From NCBI GenBank assembly GCA_016647705.1, contig CM028338.1, positions 21,597,577 through 21,661,576 of the forward strand: DNA of 64,000 nt, written 5' to 3'. Within the stretch, counting starts at the first letter, position 1. Every line of letters begins with the position of its first letter. This DNA comes from Eucommia ulmoides. Taxonomy: Eukaryota > Streptophyta > Magnoliopsida > Garryales > Eucommiaceae. This document shows, one piece after another, positions 48,438-60,672 of the stretch. The notes under the pieces were generated by a model that saw only the letters and a list, made by a program, of their open reading frames with translations, ran no database searches and had not been told where the DNA came from. Both the position numbers and the translations under genes were made by a program.

Positions 48438-50645
48438 AGACACCGCATTTTGTCCCAACCAGTCAACGTTGAATCAAGTAGAAATTCAGATAAACTTTAA
48501 ACTTAGATTTAAAGGGAATAAATTTATACCATAGATCACACTATATAATACAGAAAATACCAAAAAAATAAAAATAAAATAAATAAAACTCAAAAACTGT
48601 TAAATTTGACTAAATTCAGTTAAGTAAACGTTTCGGGCCAAACTCGAAAATTCAATAATTTAAGGGGGTCTAAAATGACATTATTAAAAATTAGCCACTA
48701 ACTTCAATTATAGGATATTTCAACAATTTACCTCGGTTACCTACTTTATCCTGAAGTATTTACTATCACCGATTTTAGTTAGTTTAACACGAAAAATATT
48801 GTTTCCATTGTTCATATTACATCAAATACCATCAAGATACGATCAAAGAGACCATGATAAAGGCTTGAAAATTTCATGAAAAAATCCTAAATTACAAAAC
48901 TAATTAAGGATTTGGGCTTGGTTTGGAATTAAACAAATCAAAGTTGTTTTGACATAACCACCTACGCCTAATAAATCAAGTGCCCAACGCATCATTAGAA
49001 GGCTTATAAAGGGGAATTGAAATGACCTAGAAACCCATAGATATTATCTACACAAAATATCTAAGGAAGAAACCAAAACACTTAGAGGTAACCAACCGTT
49101 ATCGAAACTAAACCGATTCAGTTCGCCACCTCAGCTAGGCATTTAATATGCATTAAATGCCCATACCATCAAACATTAATTTCTTGGGATGATATGAATA
49201 GATCACATTCAAGGGATGTAGATATTTTGATCAAAATATCTTAGGTTTAACTGAAATCCCTGAAATGTGACTACCTGTTATCGAAACCAAACTAACTCGG
49301 TTTGCCACTTAGCCAATGCATTTAATGGTCATTAAATGCACATACCATCAAGAATTTATTGCTGGGGATGATATGGAAGGGGTGGATTCAATGAATCAAG
49401 ATATTTTCATCAAAATATCTCAGGGTTAACTGGAAACCTTGAAATCCAACTATCAGTTACAAGGCAAACCAACCCGATTAAATTCAAATCCAACCAAATT
49501 CAAGTTCAATACATCAAGGGTCATTATCAAGCATTAAATTCTAAGTGACTCATCAAGACCAAACACATTACACCTTGGAAACATTAATGGCAACCAAACC
49601 GAAACAGTCAAATTAACCGGTATTTAGCCCCTGAACTGAACCGGAAGTGTCACTTCATTCCATTAATGCACCCATGTGCAACCAATCATATTCAAGATTG
49701 AGTAATGATTGCAAATGATTGCCAATCATTACTAATGATAGCTAATCATTACAAGATTCTAGGAAAGATTTGGTAATCATTACCAAATCTTAGAGAATAT
49801 TCTACAATCCACCAAATTCGTCCAAAGGTGATCAAGATCAAAACAAGAAGACATGTACCCTAGGCCAAACAGACGCTAAGGAAGGGTCTGGGATACCCTA
49901 TTCATGGATGAATACATAGGATCCTTGGCCTATAAATACAAGGGCTTGGTTTCATAATTTTCAAGTCTTGGAACCCTAGCTTCTCTCTCTAAACTCATGC
50001 AAATCTCTCGGGTGCTAGGCTTTTTAAGCATTTCTCATGAATAACACACCATTATTCTACTAAAATTTGGTCCCAGATGGTGTTCTTGTTCTTGAAGCAA
50101 GAACTCAAGAAGTTGACGACGATCGATCGAGTTCAAACCAAGAAGATCAAGAAGGATTAGAAGGTTAATTGTTTAGGAAAAGACCACTCCCCTAAACTAG
50201 GCATGTGTCTTGAACATCCATTGATCTTATCCTGAATTTCATAAATACTGCTTGTACATAACATAATCATGTAGTATCCATGATTTAATTCCATTTATAT
50301 AACACATATAATCTATAATCAACCAAATAACGTTTAATTTCTGTTACAATCATCAAATCATGTTCAAATCATACAAAATCATTTCAAGAACGTTTGAGAA
50401 CATGTTAAGAACATGTGAGGACCAAAACCATTCGAGAACATATTAAGAACATGTGAAGACCCAAACAAAACAATTATCACACCATGAGTTGTGTATAGTC
50501 TCTATGATTCTCTCATGCACTCTTTAAACTGAACTCTTTACTAACTGTTAATACTAATTATATACTGTTAATAAATCAATTTACTTTCTACTAAACATCA
50601 AGATCACAGCCTAACACTAAGTTTTTAGGCTAGTGGACTGGCGCC

Positions 50646-50687
<42 letters not shown>

Positions 50688-51744
50688 TTACTAATCTAAC
50701 CAAAACAAATGAGTTCGGTTAAGGTGTTCGTGACAAAATCAAAGAGGTTATGTACATTTCATGTTGTGGTTCATGTATTGTTTAATAACTAATTTCAACT
50801 AAAACCAACCAGTAATCACCTTACATAAACGAACTACGTGATGACTTGATTCTCATTGTTCTAAGATACGCAGGCAACCCACGTACGGGTTCAGTCACAT
50901 ATCCAATTACTTTAGTCTAGTTTGCATGCTGGAACTACATGTCGACCTAATTCCTTGTGAAAACAAGGATATGTAGGCAACCTATATAAGGTTCGGTCTC
51001 TTAAAAAATACAAAAAATATTTCATTTCATATAATCTTGTATGTTGGAACTACATGTCGACCTGATTTTCTGTGAAAATAGGAATACGTAGGAAGCCTTT
51101 ATAAGGTTCGGTCGATTATATTTCTGTTTCCTATAAAATGTTATTGGGTTGTCACTGCCTAGATTAGTGTTTTTTACCAGCTTTCATTCGGTCAATTTTT
51201 TTTTTTTTTTTAATCTGCTTTATTTATAGTTGCATGATAGATAGTTAAGCATTTACTGTTTTAATCGCGTCATAATACATGAAAAAGGGAAAAACTTTTA
51301 AAAAAGGAATTGTTTTTGTTAAGTAAATCAAAGAAAATTACTTAGATATTGTTTAATAGTGAATATATATTTAGACCAAGGTACCGTTTACTGACGAGTG
51401 TCTTGGGGTGCGTAAAACCTTCCCTAATTATAACCGACCCCCGAACTTTAAGAAATCTCTGGTACATAGACTTTTACGAAGTCAAAACATGGGCTATTTC
51501 AAAGTAAAATGAATTTCTAAAACTCCCGGTGACCTAGCATACCATTTAACCCTATGCAAGGTAGCGACTCCGTTTTCAACATAAAATCTCGGCCCAAGAA
51601 GTTTTTCAAAACCAATGCCTACAAAAGCCATTGAAAACCATTTCAAAATAAACGGATTTGGACGACTTAGAGAGAGGAATGAAAACTTATTTCCTTTTAT
51701 TCCCGATTTCTACTTCTTCCGCTATCAAAATCCAGCATACGTCA
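48438..51744 (+). repeat. 5' LTR of the Ogre/TAT-type element
   Basis: About 3.3 kb, from GACACCGCATTTTGTCCC near 48,441 to ATACGTCA at 51,744. It includes two ~178-bp tandem copies (about 49,090-49,445; CATTAAATGCNCATACCATC), an (AT)n run (50,647-50,686), and two to three ~120-bp repeats with GGAACTACATGTCGACCT and TATAAGGTTCGGTC (50,870-51,115). The exact start is uncertain by a few bases. Confidence 0.65.
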
Positions 51745-51829
51745 GCTAGCGACTCCACTTGGAACATTAGAGGGTCAAGCCTAGTTGGAGTCTAAATTTA
51801 TATTCATAGTTAAATAAAACCCGAGGAAT

Positions 51830-51996
51830 ACATCTTTGATTTTTAAACATAATTAATTCCCTTCTAAAAAATAATAAATAGTAAGAAATAATAATAATAA
51901 AATAAATAAATAAATAATAAATAATAAATAATAAAATAATATAAATAATGATAATAATAATAACAATGATATTAATAATAAATAAATAAATAAGTA

Positions 51997-52035
<39 letters not shown>

Positions 52036-52090
52036 GATAATGATAATGATAGTAGTAATGTTAAGAATAATAATAATAATAATAAAATAT
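51830..52090. repeat. ATA/AAT-rich simple repeat in the Ogre leader
   Basis: Long imperfect AATA/AAT runs. Confidence 0.9.
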
Positions 52091-52223
52091 ATTTTTTTTG
52101 AAGTTTATTTTAGCATGAATATTTATAGTCTTTATTTTACTGTCATTTACATTACTGTCTTTAAATTAGTAAGTGTTGAGAACAAAGAAATTGTTGGAGT
52201 TATCCTTTCTATCTAGTACCAAC

Positions 52224-52758
52224 TAGGGATGGTCATGGGCCGGGTTTTGACTAGGGTATTACACAAAAATGTTAGGCCCTAGCTCGGCCCGGCCCTATGA
52301 TCAGGCCCTAATTTTATGCCCAAGCCCGGCCCTACAAAAAAAAAATTAAGCCTAGGCCCGGCCCTAGCCCGACCCTATAATTTTTTTTTTTTAAATTTAA
52401 AAACTAAATACTAAAATTACAAAATGACCCCTCAATTCTCTCTCTATGAGAGGAATGAAACTAGGGTTTGCTAAATTATCTAACTAAAATTGAAAATTAC
52501 AAATTGGCCCCTCAACTATTTCTCTATAGATATATATATAAAATATATATTTTTTATATTTAAAAAAAGTTCGGTTTGGGCCGAGCCGGGCCTGTCCTAA
52601 ACAAAAATGATCAAGCCCTAGCCCGACCCTAAAAATGAATGGGCCTTAGTCTTTAGGCCCTAGCCCGGCCCATAGGCTCAAACACCAAGCCCAAGCCCTA
52701 AAAAAATAGGGTCGGGCTGGGCGGGCCGATCGGGCCTCCGGGCCTATGACCATCCCTA
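52224..52758. mobile_element. hAT-type MITE rich in GCCCGGCCC words
   Basis: 535 bp, inverted ends TAGGGATGGTCATGGGCC and TAGGGATGGTCATAGGCC, flanked by GTACCAAC and GTACCAAT (7 of 8). Both arms hold repeated GCCCGGCCCTA-like words around an AT-rich centre. It sits in organelle-derived DNA. No transposase. Confidence 0.82.
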
Positions 52759-52910
52759 GTACCAATATGCTAGAGGTTAAGAAAAGGCCTCTTGCAGGAA
52801 GGTTGGCTTGATATTTCTAATAATAAAACTAGCCTTGCTGAGTTCATAATGAGAATAGTTTCATTTTTTCTTGATTCAATGTATTAGGCTTATTATGCAC
52901 ATTAAGGGAG

Positions 52911-52944
52911 GAGCCGTATGAGATGAAAATCTCACGTACGGTTC
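52911..52944 (+). ncRNA. Group II intron domain V, displaced to the nucleus
   Basis: 34 nt fold exactly as domain V: lower stem GAGCCGTA with TACGGTTC, upper stem TGAGAT with ATCTCA, a GAAA tetraloop, a two-base CG bulge on the 3' side, and the catalytic AGC triad in the lower stem. All pairs are intact. Domain VI is split by the solo LTR at 52,962. Confidence 0.8.
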
Positions 52945-52961
52945 TGCATTTCAATTACAGT

Positions 52962-55153
52962 TGTTGATCTTAATATTTTGATGGACAATTAAAAGTTGAT
53001 GTTTTTGGTAGAATTAACGGTTTGATTGAGTGTTTCAGTTTATTAGTTCCAATGATAAAGATATGATGACAAGTAATGAATGGATGCTAAAAGATCAAGA
53101 CAAAGATGATGAATGATTAAGAGGTTAAAGAATTTGAAGAACCTAGGGAAAACAACTCAAGTTAAATTTTAACTCTTAATATCCCAATTAGGATCATACA
53201 CGACACAAAAAGTTTTTTTTAAATGATTTTTATAAATATGTGTGTTTTCGATAGGATCCTAATTAGTTGAATTATTTTCTCCTATGTGAAATTGAAAAAG
53301 AAATAAAGATAATTGACTAAAAATTGAACTTAAGTATTTAGTGAAGCTAACTGAGAAAAGAAATCAGTTAAAGGGGTAAAAACATCGATGAGAATGAATT
53401 AAAAACGAATTTAGAAGAGATTCCAGCATTGGTAAGTTGACAGGCCAGTCGACTAATGCATAGAATATGAAGTTTCTGAATCGATAAGTCGACAGATAGG
53501 TCGACCGGAGCTTAAATAGTGAACTCTATGAATCGATAAGTCAACTGGGAGGTTGACCTGTGACAAAAAATGTAACTTTCTGAATCTCTAGGTCGACAGA
53601 TAGGTCGACCAATGGGCGATAGATTTTTGGCTTGGCTACATCCTGAATTGAGCGGTAGACTGGTGATCCTTGGTCAGTTGGCTTATGGCACTATTTCAGG
53701 ATATTGTGGAATTCTGGATTATATTCTAAAAGTAGCCGTTACTAGCCGTTTTATGGTTAGGATTCACGAGATATATTAGGAATTTAATGTTATTTGAGAT
53801 ATGCAACATATATTTTGATATCCCTATAGATTTGGTTCATTGAATTTGAATATTTCTCAATTTAGTACATGTAATTCTTTCTATCCTATTTAATTATGAT
53901 TGAGAAATATTTGGGGGACTTAATTGAGAAGTTTAAAAGCTTAATTAAGTGATTTGAATAAGGATAAAGTCTTAATGATATAAGAGGTCTATAAGAGCAA
54001 TTAAATGTCATAACAAGTGGGAACTAGCCGTTAGAGAGCTTATTTTATTCCCTTTTATATAAACCTGCGTTTTTCATATTAGAGAGTGACATCAAGAGAA
54101 TTATACTGAGTTTTTCTAAGAAAAATCATATTGAGAGAATTGTGAGAGCTTTTCTGAGAGTTATTCTTGAATTATTTGCTGTGGATTATTGCTATTACCT
54201 ATCTGAAGTGACATTGCTATCATTATTCTTTCGGTGGATTCCGGGTGAGATTTTTCCAAATTACTTTCTATTGATTGATTGCTTGATTATATTTGGAATT
54301 TAATCTTTGAAATTGTTTTCTAATTTTTTATTGAAAAATATTTTTGAAATAATTTCTTGAAGAAGTCTGATTATGTGCTCAATTTTGTGCTACCCGCATT
54401 ATTTTTATAATTAGATTTTTTTTGTTTCCTCACTTAATTCTATCACTAGTAAATATCGGGACATTAATTGAGTTTAAATTGATTTGAGGTGGTAAAAGCT
54501 CCGAGTGAGAAAAATCACTTTTCAATTTGTAATTGGTGAGTTGAGTGACGAATTGAATAATATTGGGAGTATTTAATCAAAGGGTAGCTGGTTTTAGTCT
54601 CTTCGTGTAAATAGATTGAGGTACTAATTCTTCAATGATTGAATTGATTTGTGAGCAATTTTGTAATGGTTCAATCCTTACTGGGTAAAAGGATATTTGG
54701 AGTGTTTGTGAGATTTTGATTCTTTAACCTAAGGTACAAAAAGAATTAGGTTATTCTTGAGCCTGTAAAAAGTAGAGGTTATTCCTGAGCCTGGGAAAAC
54801 GAATTTGTAAAGATTGATTCTGAGCCTGTGAAAATAATCATTGTGAGGGTTTGGTTCCTACCTTTAAAGGAATCTTGAGTTTAGTGGGTGCGACAGTCCG
54901 TGAAGCTCGGGGGACTGAATTAGCCAAGAGTAGCTTGGTGAATTAGTATAAATTACTAGTGTGCTGCTATTTTTTGTTGTTTATTTTTGGTTGTTTGGTG
55001 TACACCTAGTTAATAATATATTTCCGCTGCTATATAGAGATAATAATTAATTTAGGAATGAAATTAATTATTTGGATTTTTGAAGTATTTTCTCTGATAA
55101 TTTTTTATATCTACCCAATTTATCCCCCTCTTGGGTAGCACACAGGGCCAACA
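52962..55153 (+). mobile_element. Solo LTR of the SIRE-like family (copy 5)
   Basis: 2,192 bp, TGTTGATCTTAATATTTTG...AGGGCCAACA, flanked by ACAGT on both sides (52957-52961, 55154-55158). It is the most diverged of the five copies in the left third. It lies just after the domain V structure. Confidence 0.87.
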
Positions 55154-57479
55154 ACAGTCTTTACATTCCTGCATTTGATTTTCGTATACTTTCTCCAACG
55201 CATGAGCACTTACTATTGCATGGCATATCATGATGAAAAACCCAAGCCGTAACCCTTTTAGGGATAGAGAGGTCGATAGTTGGGGCTAAAGTAGGTGAGT
55301 TTATGTTGCCAATCTAAGCTCCAAAAATCCTTAGGATAGAAAGAGGAATTAGTAGAAGCAAGGTCGGGTGGGTTTCTTTCCCCGAATCCGACTACGAAAA
55401 TCGACTTGCTCGGACCACCAACCAACGGTGGATGTTCCCCTAGGGAGGATGCTGGGGGTTTGAAGGTCTGGGAACTGAAGCTTGCTAGGATGCACTAGAA
55501 AAAAAGCCATAACCTCATATAGTGAGCCTAGGATAGAGGAAAACCAAAACCCTACTATACTTAGGACACTGTCTTGGAGAGAGACATTTATATTGCTGTC
55601 AGTACATAATTACCCTGAAATCTTACAAAGAGTACCTCTTGGACTAATAAAGATCGGAATAGCTAGTTAAAAACTCTCATTCTTCTTTACCCATGAGCCT
55701 GCTTATAGTCTGGAATTGTATAAAAAACAAATAATTATGGAACAAGCCATGGGAAAGAATAAAGAGAATACTTATTATGACTATACGAGGTTTTATTAGA
55801 CTTAGAAACTTTATTTTGTTCGGATTCAGGTCTTGCTTTAGTTTGAGGTCGATAATGACAAAGAGTTGACATAAGATTTCCATGTGTCCTAATAAAAGTG
55901 TCAATCGGGTCTGTAAATATAAGGCTCCCCGCCTGAGGGGTTGTTATGTCAAAATCCTATGTGATTTGCAAAATTTGGAAGTAGTGGAAATCTCGTCTCA
56001 AACTGAGTCATAGTTAAAACCCCAAACGCCTTTGTAAGCAAATAATATTAACACGACTGTTGTCTAAGTAGGAAGATTGCTCTTCGTAAGAAAACACTTG
56101 TGTCTTGTTCTCCAGTTCATACTCGTAGGCAAAAATGATAGCCTATCCTAATGGAGGATATAGAAGAACAACCTAATGAACCTATCGGGGTAGTCCAACT
56201 GAAAAACGATATGGTTTCGTTGAAACAGTCTATTGGTCAGATTTTCGAATTCCTGCGGCAACTCCACCAATCTCAACATAACCCTATAACCCCTATTCAA
56301 ACTCTGAATCCCATGGAACCAATAACCAACCATCAGCCCTCCAGTTCCCAAGGCCTTAGCCCGGCTACTAGAGAAATAATCCCTGTTGAACCTCAGCCAC
56401 AAGTTATTCCGATTGTGATTGACTTAAACCCAAGTACCATCTCAGATAACTAAATACTAGCCCAATTATACCAGAAACCAATGATCAATTCAAAAAGGAG
56501 GTGAAAGAACAATCTGAGAAGACATCTCTACTGATAGAAAAACTACTACAAATGGAAAAAGAACTCCAAGAAGTAAAGAAGCCTGAATATGGAACTAATG
56601 CCCGATATTTTTACCTATCTTCTATACCTCAAGTGAAGTTCCCTGACAAATTTACCATGCCCACATTTATGAAGTAGGATGGATCAGGGTGACCAGACTA
56701 GCACATCCAATTATACAAGAATGAGATGAGGGCGTATATCCACAACGAAGATCGTTGGACGAACTTGTCGCTCGTTGGTATTCGACAATGGAACATTCGA
56801 AGGTGAAGATATTCCTTGACATAGTTAAGATCTTTTATGAGCAGTACGACTACAATCAGGAAGTGTCTCCATACAAGATTTCTCTTAGAACCTTGACTAG
56901 AAAGAGTAGCAAAAGTTTCCTGGAATATGCCGTCCGATGGAGGGATAGAGCCGCACAAGTAGTACTGCCAATGGAAGAGGCTGAGATGGTCCAAATGTTC
57001 ATTTAGGCTTTGCCTCATCCTTACTACGAGCCTTTACTAGACACATTAAATGGCCCAGTCTCCAACGTGATCCTTTGAGGGGAATATATAGAAGAGGGTG
57101 TTAGGACCGACTGAATTCAAAAGCTGACCAAGCACGAACATAAGAGAGCAACACCTAAGAAGAAAGACCCTGAAGTGGCAATGGTAGGCCAGGGTTAAAT
57201 AAACCAACAGAACATTCAACCTCAATATAAACCTCAGCAGCCAAATCCTCCCAAGTTCGAAAACCAAGTCTTCCCAAAGTAACCACCTCAATTCGCATTG
57301 CCACCTCAATTCGCACCGCCACCTCAATTTGCTCCTTTCCTAGCTCCAGCACACAACCCATATCTATATCAACCTCCTTATAAAGCTCTGCCATAACCTT
57401 CATACCCATTAAACTACCAGCAGAATTATAGACCAATTCTTCCATACAAAGAACCAAGACATTTTACTCATCTTCCTAT

Positions 57480-58750
57480 AACCCTTTCTTGGATATTCGA
57501 GGAATGTGTTAAATACAAAATGCTTGAACCGATTCCCCCAAAATGTGAAAACATCCATAGCTCATACTATAGTCCAAACCAATTTTGAGCTTATCACTCT
57601 GGAGCACCGGTTCACCATACTAATAACTGCATCTCTCTAAAATACAAAATAGAAGATTTAATACAAGTTAAGGTGATATGTTTCCCAAAAGAAGGGGAGA
57701 CATCTCAACCTAACTATTAGCAAAAACCGTTGCCTAAGCACGATAACTCAACTCCAACTGTCAATATAGTCAGACGAGATTAGTAGATCGATTCGAACGA
57801 CTATACTGGAGTATGGAAAATTAATCCCAAGCCACCCGACGCCGTATGGGTAGAGGTCAGGACTTGCCCTAAATCCTATTGGATAGATATGTCAGTGTCA
57901 ACTTCGATAATAAATGATAAACCTATCTCTCCTACTGGATGGGAAAGTGAATTCGAAGAGAAAGACAATAAAGGAAAATAGACTTATGATAGATGAGAAT
58001 TCAAAACTAGTAAGTGGAGAAGGATGAGACTCTCAAGAACGAAAAGAGTTAGACCAGATGTGTAGAGAAATTGGTACGTTGAACAAGAATATCACCGATA
58101 TAGTCGTTGTAGTTGATTAAGTCTTGAACGTGTATCTACCACCCAAGAAAGAGCCTTCGAGAAACGTAGTGTTGCTCCCGCCTAAGAAAATATTTAACCT
58201 TAATTACCTAAGTCAAGATGGCGAATAGGACGAATCTAACCAAGCCTCAGAAAACTAGTGGCAAAATAATCCCCCTACCAAGGAGAATTCTAGCACCTTG
58301 GGTAGACTACTGAGCTATCTAATCCAGGATGATCCCTTGATTAACATGCTTGACTGTGGATTTACGAAGTTAGACTTGGACCAGGCATGGGGTACAAGAG
58401 TTTCTTACTTTACCGTATAGCCTCAAGCATTCCAGAACCCAATAATGATCCAACAAAAAACGGTTTTAACCTTCGAAATGCCAAAGCAAGAACCAATGAA
58501 AGAATTGAAAGAGGTGCCTTGTAATTACTCTACAATAATTAAAACCAATGTCGTAAGGATAGAGGACCAAGTTGGTGAGATCAGAGGTATCACTCAGAGT
58601 GGAAGAGTCTTTGCCGCCCCAGACTTGTTGAAAGTACCAGACAAAGAACCCAAGGGTATTCCTAAGAAGATTGTCACTGAGGAAGAGGCACAAGAATTCC
58701 TAAAGCCAGTAAAGAATACTTAGTACAATATTGTCAAACAACTGAGCAAA
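57480..58750 (+). other. Ogre-type gag-protease linker, decayed
   Basis: Scattered open stretches (for example 58,445-58,723: ITQSGRVFAAPDLL, typical of TAT/Ogre polyproteins ahead of the protease). No host gene. Confidence 0.5.
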
Positions 58751-60672
58751 GCAGTGACACATATTTCAATACTATCATTGCTAATGACCTTTGAATTACA
58801 ACAAAATGCACTGTTGAAAGTCCTTAATGAGGCCCATGTACCCAACTCCATATCACAGAATCACTTCACTAATATAGTGGAGAATATCCTTGGCACCAAT
58901 CTCGTAACCTTTACTGACGATGAGATACCCTCTAAAGGAACTGGGCATATCAAACTGCTCAACATATCGGTGCAATATCAAGATTTCATCCTCTCTAGAG
59001 TTTTAGTAGTCAATGGATCTGAGCTTAACATATGTCCTCTGAGTATACTGAAGAAGATAAGGGTAGACGTAGTAGACCTGCATGGCTTACCCATACCAAC
59101 TAACTATAACTTGTTTCTCAGAAGACCTTGGATATACTCGACTGGGGCAGTTCCCTTCTCACTTTATCGGAAGATGAAGTTTGTCTTCGAGGATAGTATC
59201 ATCACCATCTATGCTAAAGAAGATCATACCATCTACCAAACCCCTATCGAGCCTGTAATAGTAGCCGAGAATGTCGACCATATAGCTTCTTTCCAAGCCT
59301 TTGACATAGAAAATGCTTCATATGTTCGAGAAGAGAGTCTACCACCAACACCTAGATTGTTCGCTACTACCATTATGTTAGCCACTCACATAAACATTAT
59401 GAACTTCGACCCCCAGATACAAGTCAACAAAAGTGAAGCAAAAATGCGATCCCTATTCAATATCAGACAAAAACTAGATACTTACGAGTTTGGGGTTTGT
59501 TCCGAGCCAAAATAGGGGATTCGACAAACAACCTAGGAAGAACAGAGAACCGAGGATAATACCTCATATCCGAGTTAGCTTTCCGTTCACCACTGGCATA
59601 GTCCAAGTTGAGAAAGAAAAGAAGAAAGACAAACCCAACCTCATGATAATCTCTTACCATACCAAGCTTAACCCTATAGTAATGTGGTCAGAAAAGTTAG
59701 TCTACATGATCAACAAGGAAGGGAATGACGTCGAAGTACTAGAGCCAGCTAGCAGCCTTAGTAATTGGGAAGCTCGTCCAGTCCCAGTGCGACGAGGACT
59801 TTGGTAATCAACAAGCGACTATAATATCTCCTATCTGATTAGCCACTAGATAGTAGAAATTATACTATCTCTAGGCTTTTTTTTAACTTTCTGAATATTC
59901 TCTTTTTGTATTGTAATAATAATTATGCTAAGAAAATAACATATTTAAAATCAAATTTTGTGTTTACTTTTCAAGTGCCCAAATAATCTTGCATGTAATC
60001 CATATAATAATGAAGCACTTTTTCCCAACAAGTATGATCTAGATGAGGAAATAAATCGGGTGTTAATGGAAATTGAAATGGAAGATAACCCTATTCCCGA
60101 GAACATCGAGAAAGTTTGAAGAGTCTAAGAAAGATTCAATGAACGACTTATTTCAAGTCTAGACAAGACCGAAACAGTAAACTTAAGAGATCCAAAAAAT
60201 TCAAGGGAAACCAAGATTGGAAAGTTGATCAGTAGCCAAGAGAGAGAAGACCTGATATCCCTGCTAAAAGAATATCAGGATGTTTTCGCATAGTCTTGTG
60301 ATGACATGGTAGGATTATCAACCGACATTGTGACACACAAGCTTCCTATCAAGGAGGGAATCAGACTGATCAAGCAAAAGCTCCGGAAAATGTGACCTAA
60401 TATTAGTCTGAAAGTCAAGGAAGAGATCATAAAACAGTTCGAAGCTTGCCACATTAAAGTCTGTACTTATTGCGAGTGGTTGAGTAACATAGTACCAGTG
60501 TCTAAGAAAGATGAAAGAATTTGAGTCTGTGTTGACTATAGAGGCCTTAATAGGACAAGTCTGAAAGTTCACTTCCACTACCAAATATCCACATCATCCT
60601 GGACAACACTGCCAGGTGTTGGATTTCATCCTCTATGGATGGATTTTGTGGGTATAACCAGATCCTAGTCCA

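Larger units (their letters stand above)
52160..56110 (+). other. Organelle-derived DNA with group II intron parts (interrupted by a hAT MITE and a solo LTR)
   Basis: Outside its two insertions this stretch (about 52,160-52,215, 52,759-52,961 and 55,154-56,110) does not look like LTR-element DNA. It contains a perfect group II domain V (52,911-52,944) preceded by AAGGGAG. Further right lies sequence like the conserved body of plant mitochondrial introns (CCCCGAATCCGACTACGA, GGATGTTCCCCTAGGGAGG). The source organelle (mitochondrion more likely than plastid) and the host gene of the intron are not identified. Outer limits are approximate. Confidence 0.5.
48438..60672 (+). mobile_element. Ogre/TAT-type Ty3/gypsy fossil; heavily broken and filled with insertions
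   Basis: Left junction inside SIRE-like gag at about 48,438. A ~3.3-kb LTR ends at about 51,744, then a tRNA-Arg-type primer site TAGCGACTCCACTTGG (51,747), an ATA/AAT-rich leader, and organelle-derived DNA with two insertions. Gag (~56,150-57,480; YAVRWRDRAAQV) and a protease-like region (~58,750-59,300; LNICPLSILKKI) follow. The start of reverse transcriptase (~60,240-60,670; LLKEYQDVFA and LPIKEGIR-like text) is cut by a minus-strand gypsy element. Long LTR and RT type fit the Ogre/TAT lineage. Well over ten breaks; old. Confidence 0.72.

Noticed and set aside
51559-51580. Second GGTAGCGACTCCG word that could be taken as the Ogre primer site
   Set aside because: The word at 51,747 extends further into a tRNA-Arg-type match and directly follows a CA terminus; the earlier one lies within the LTR.
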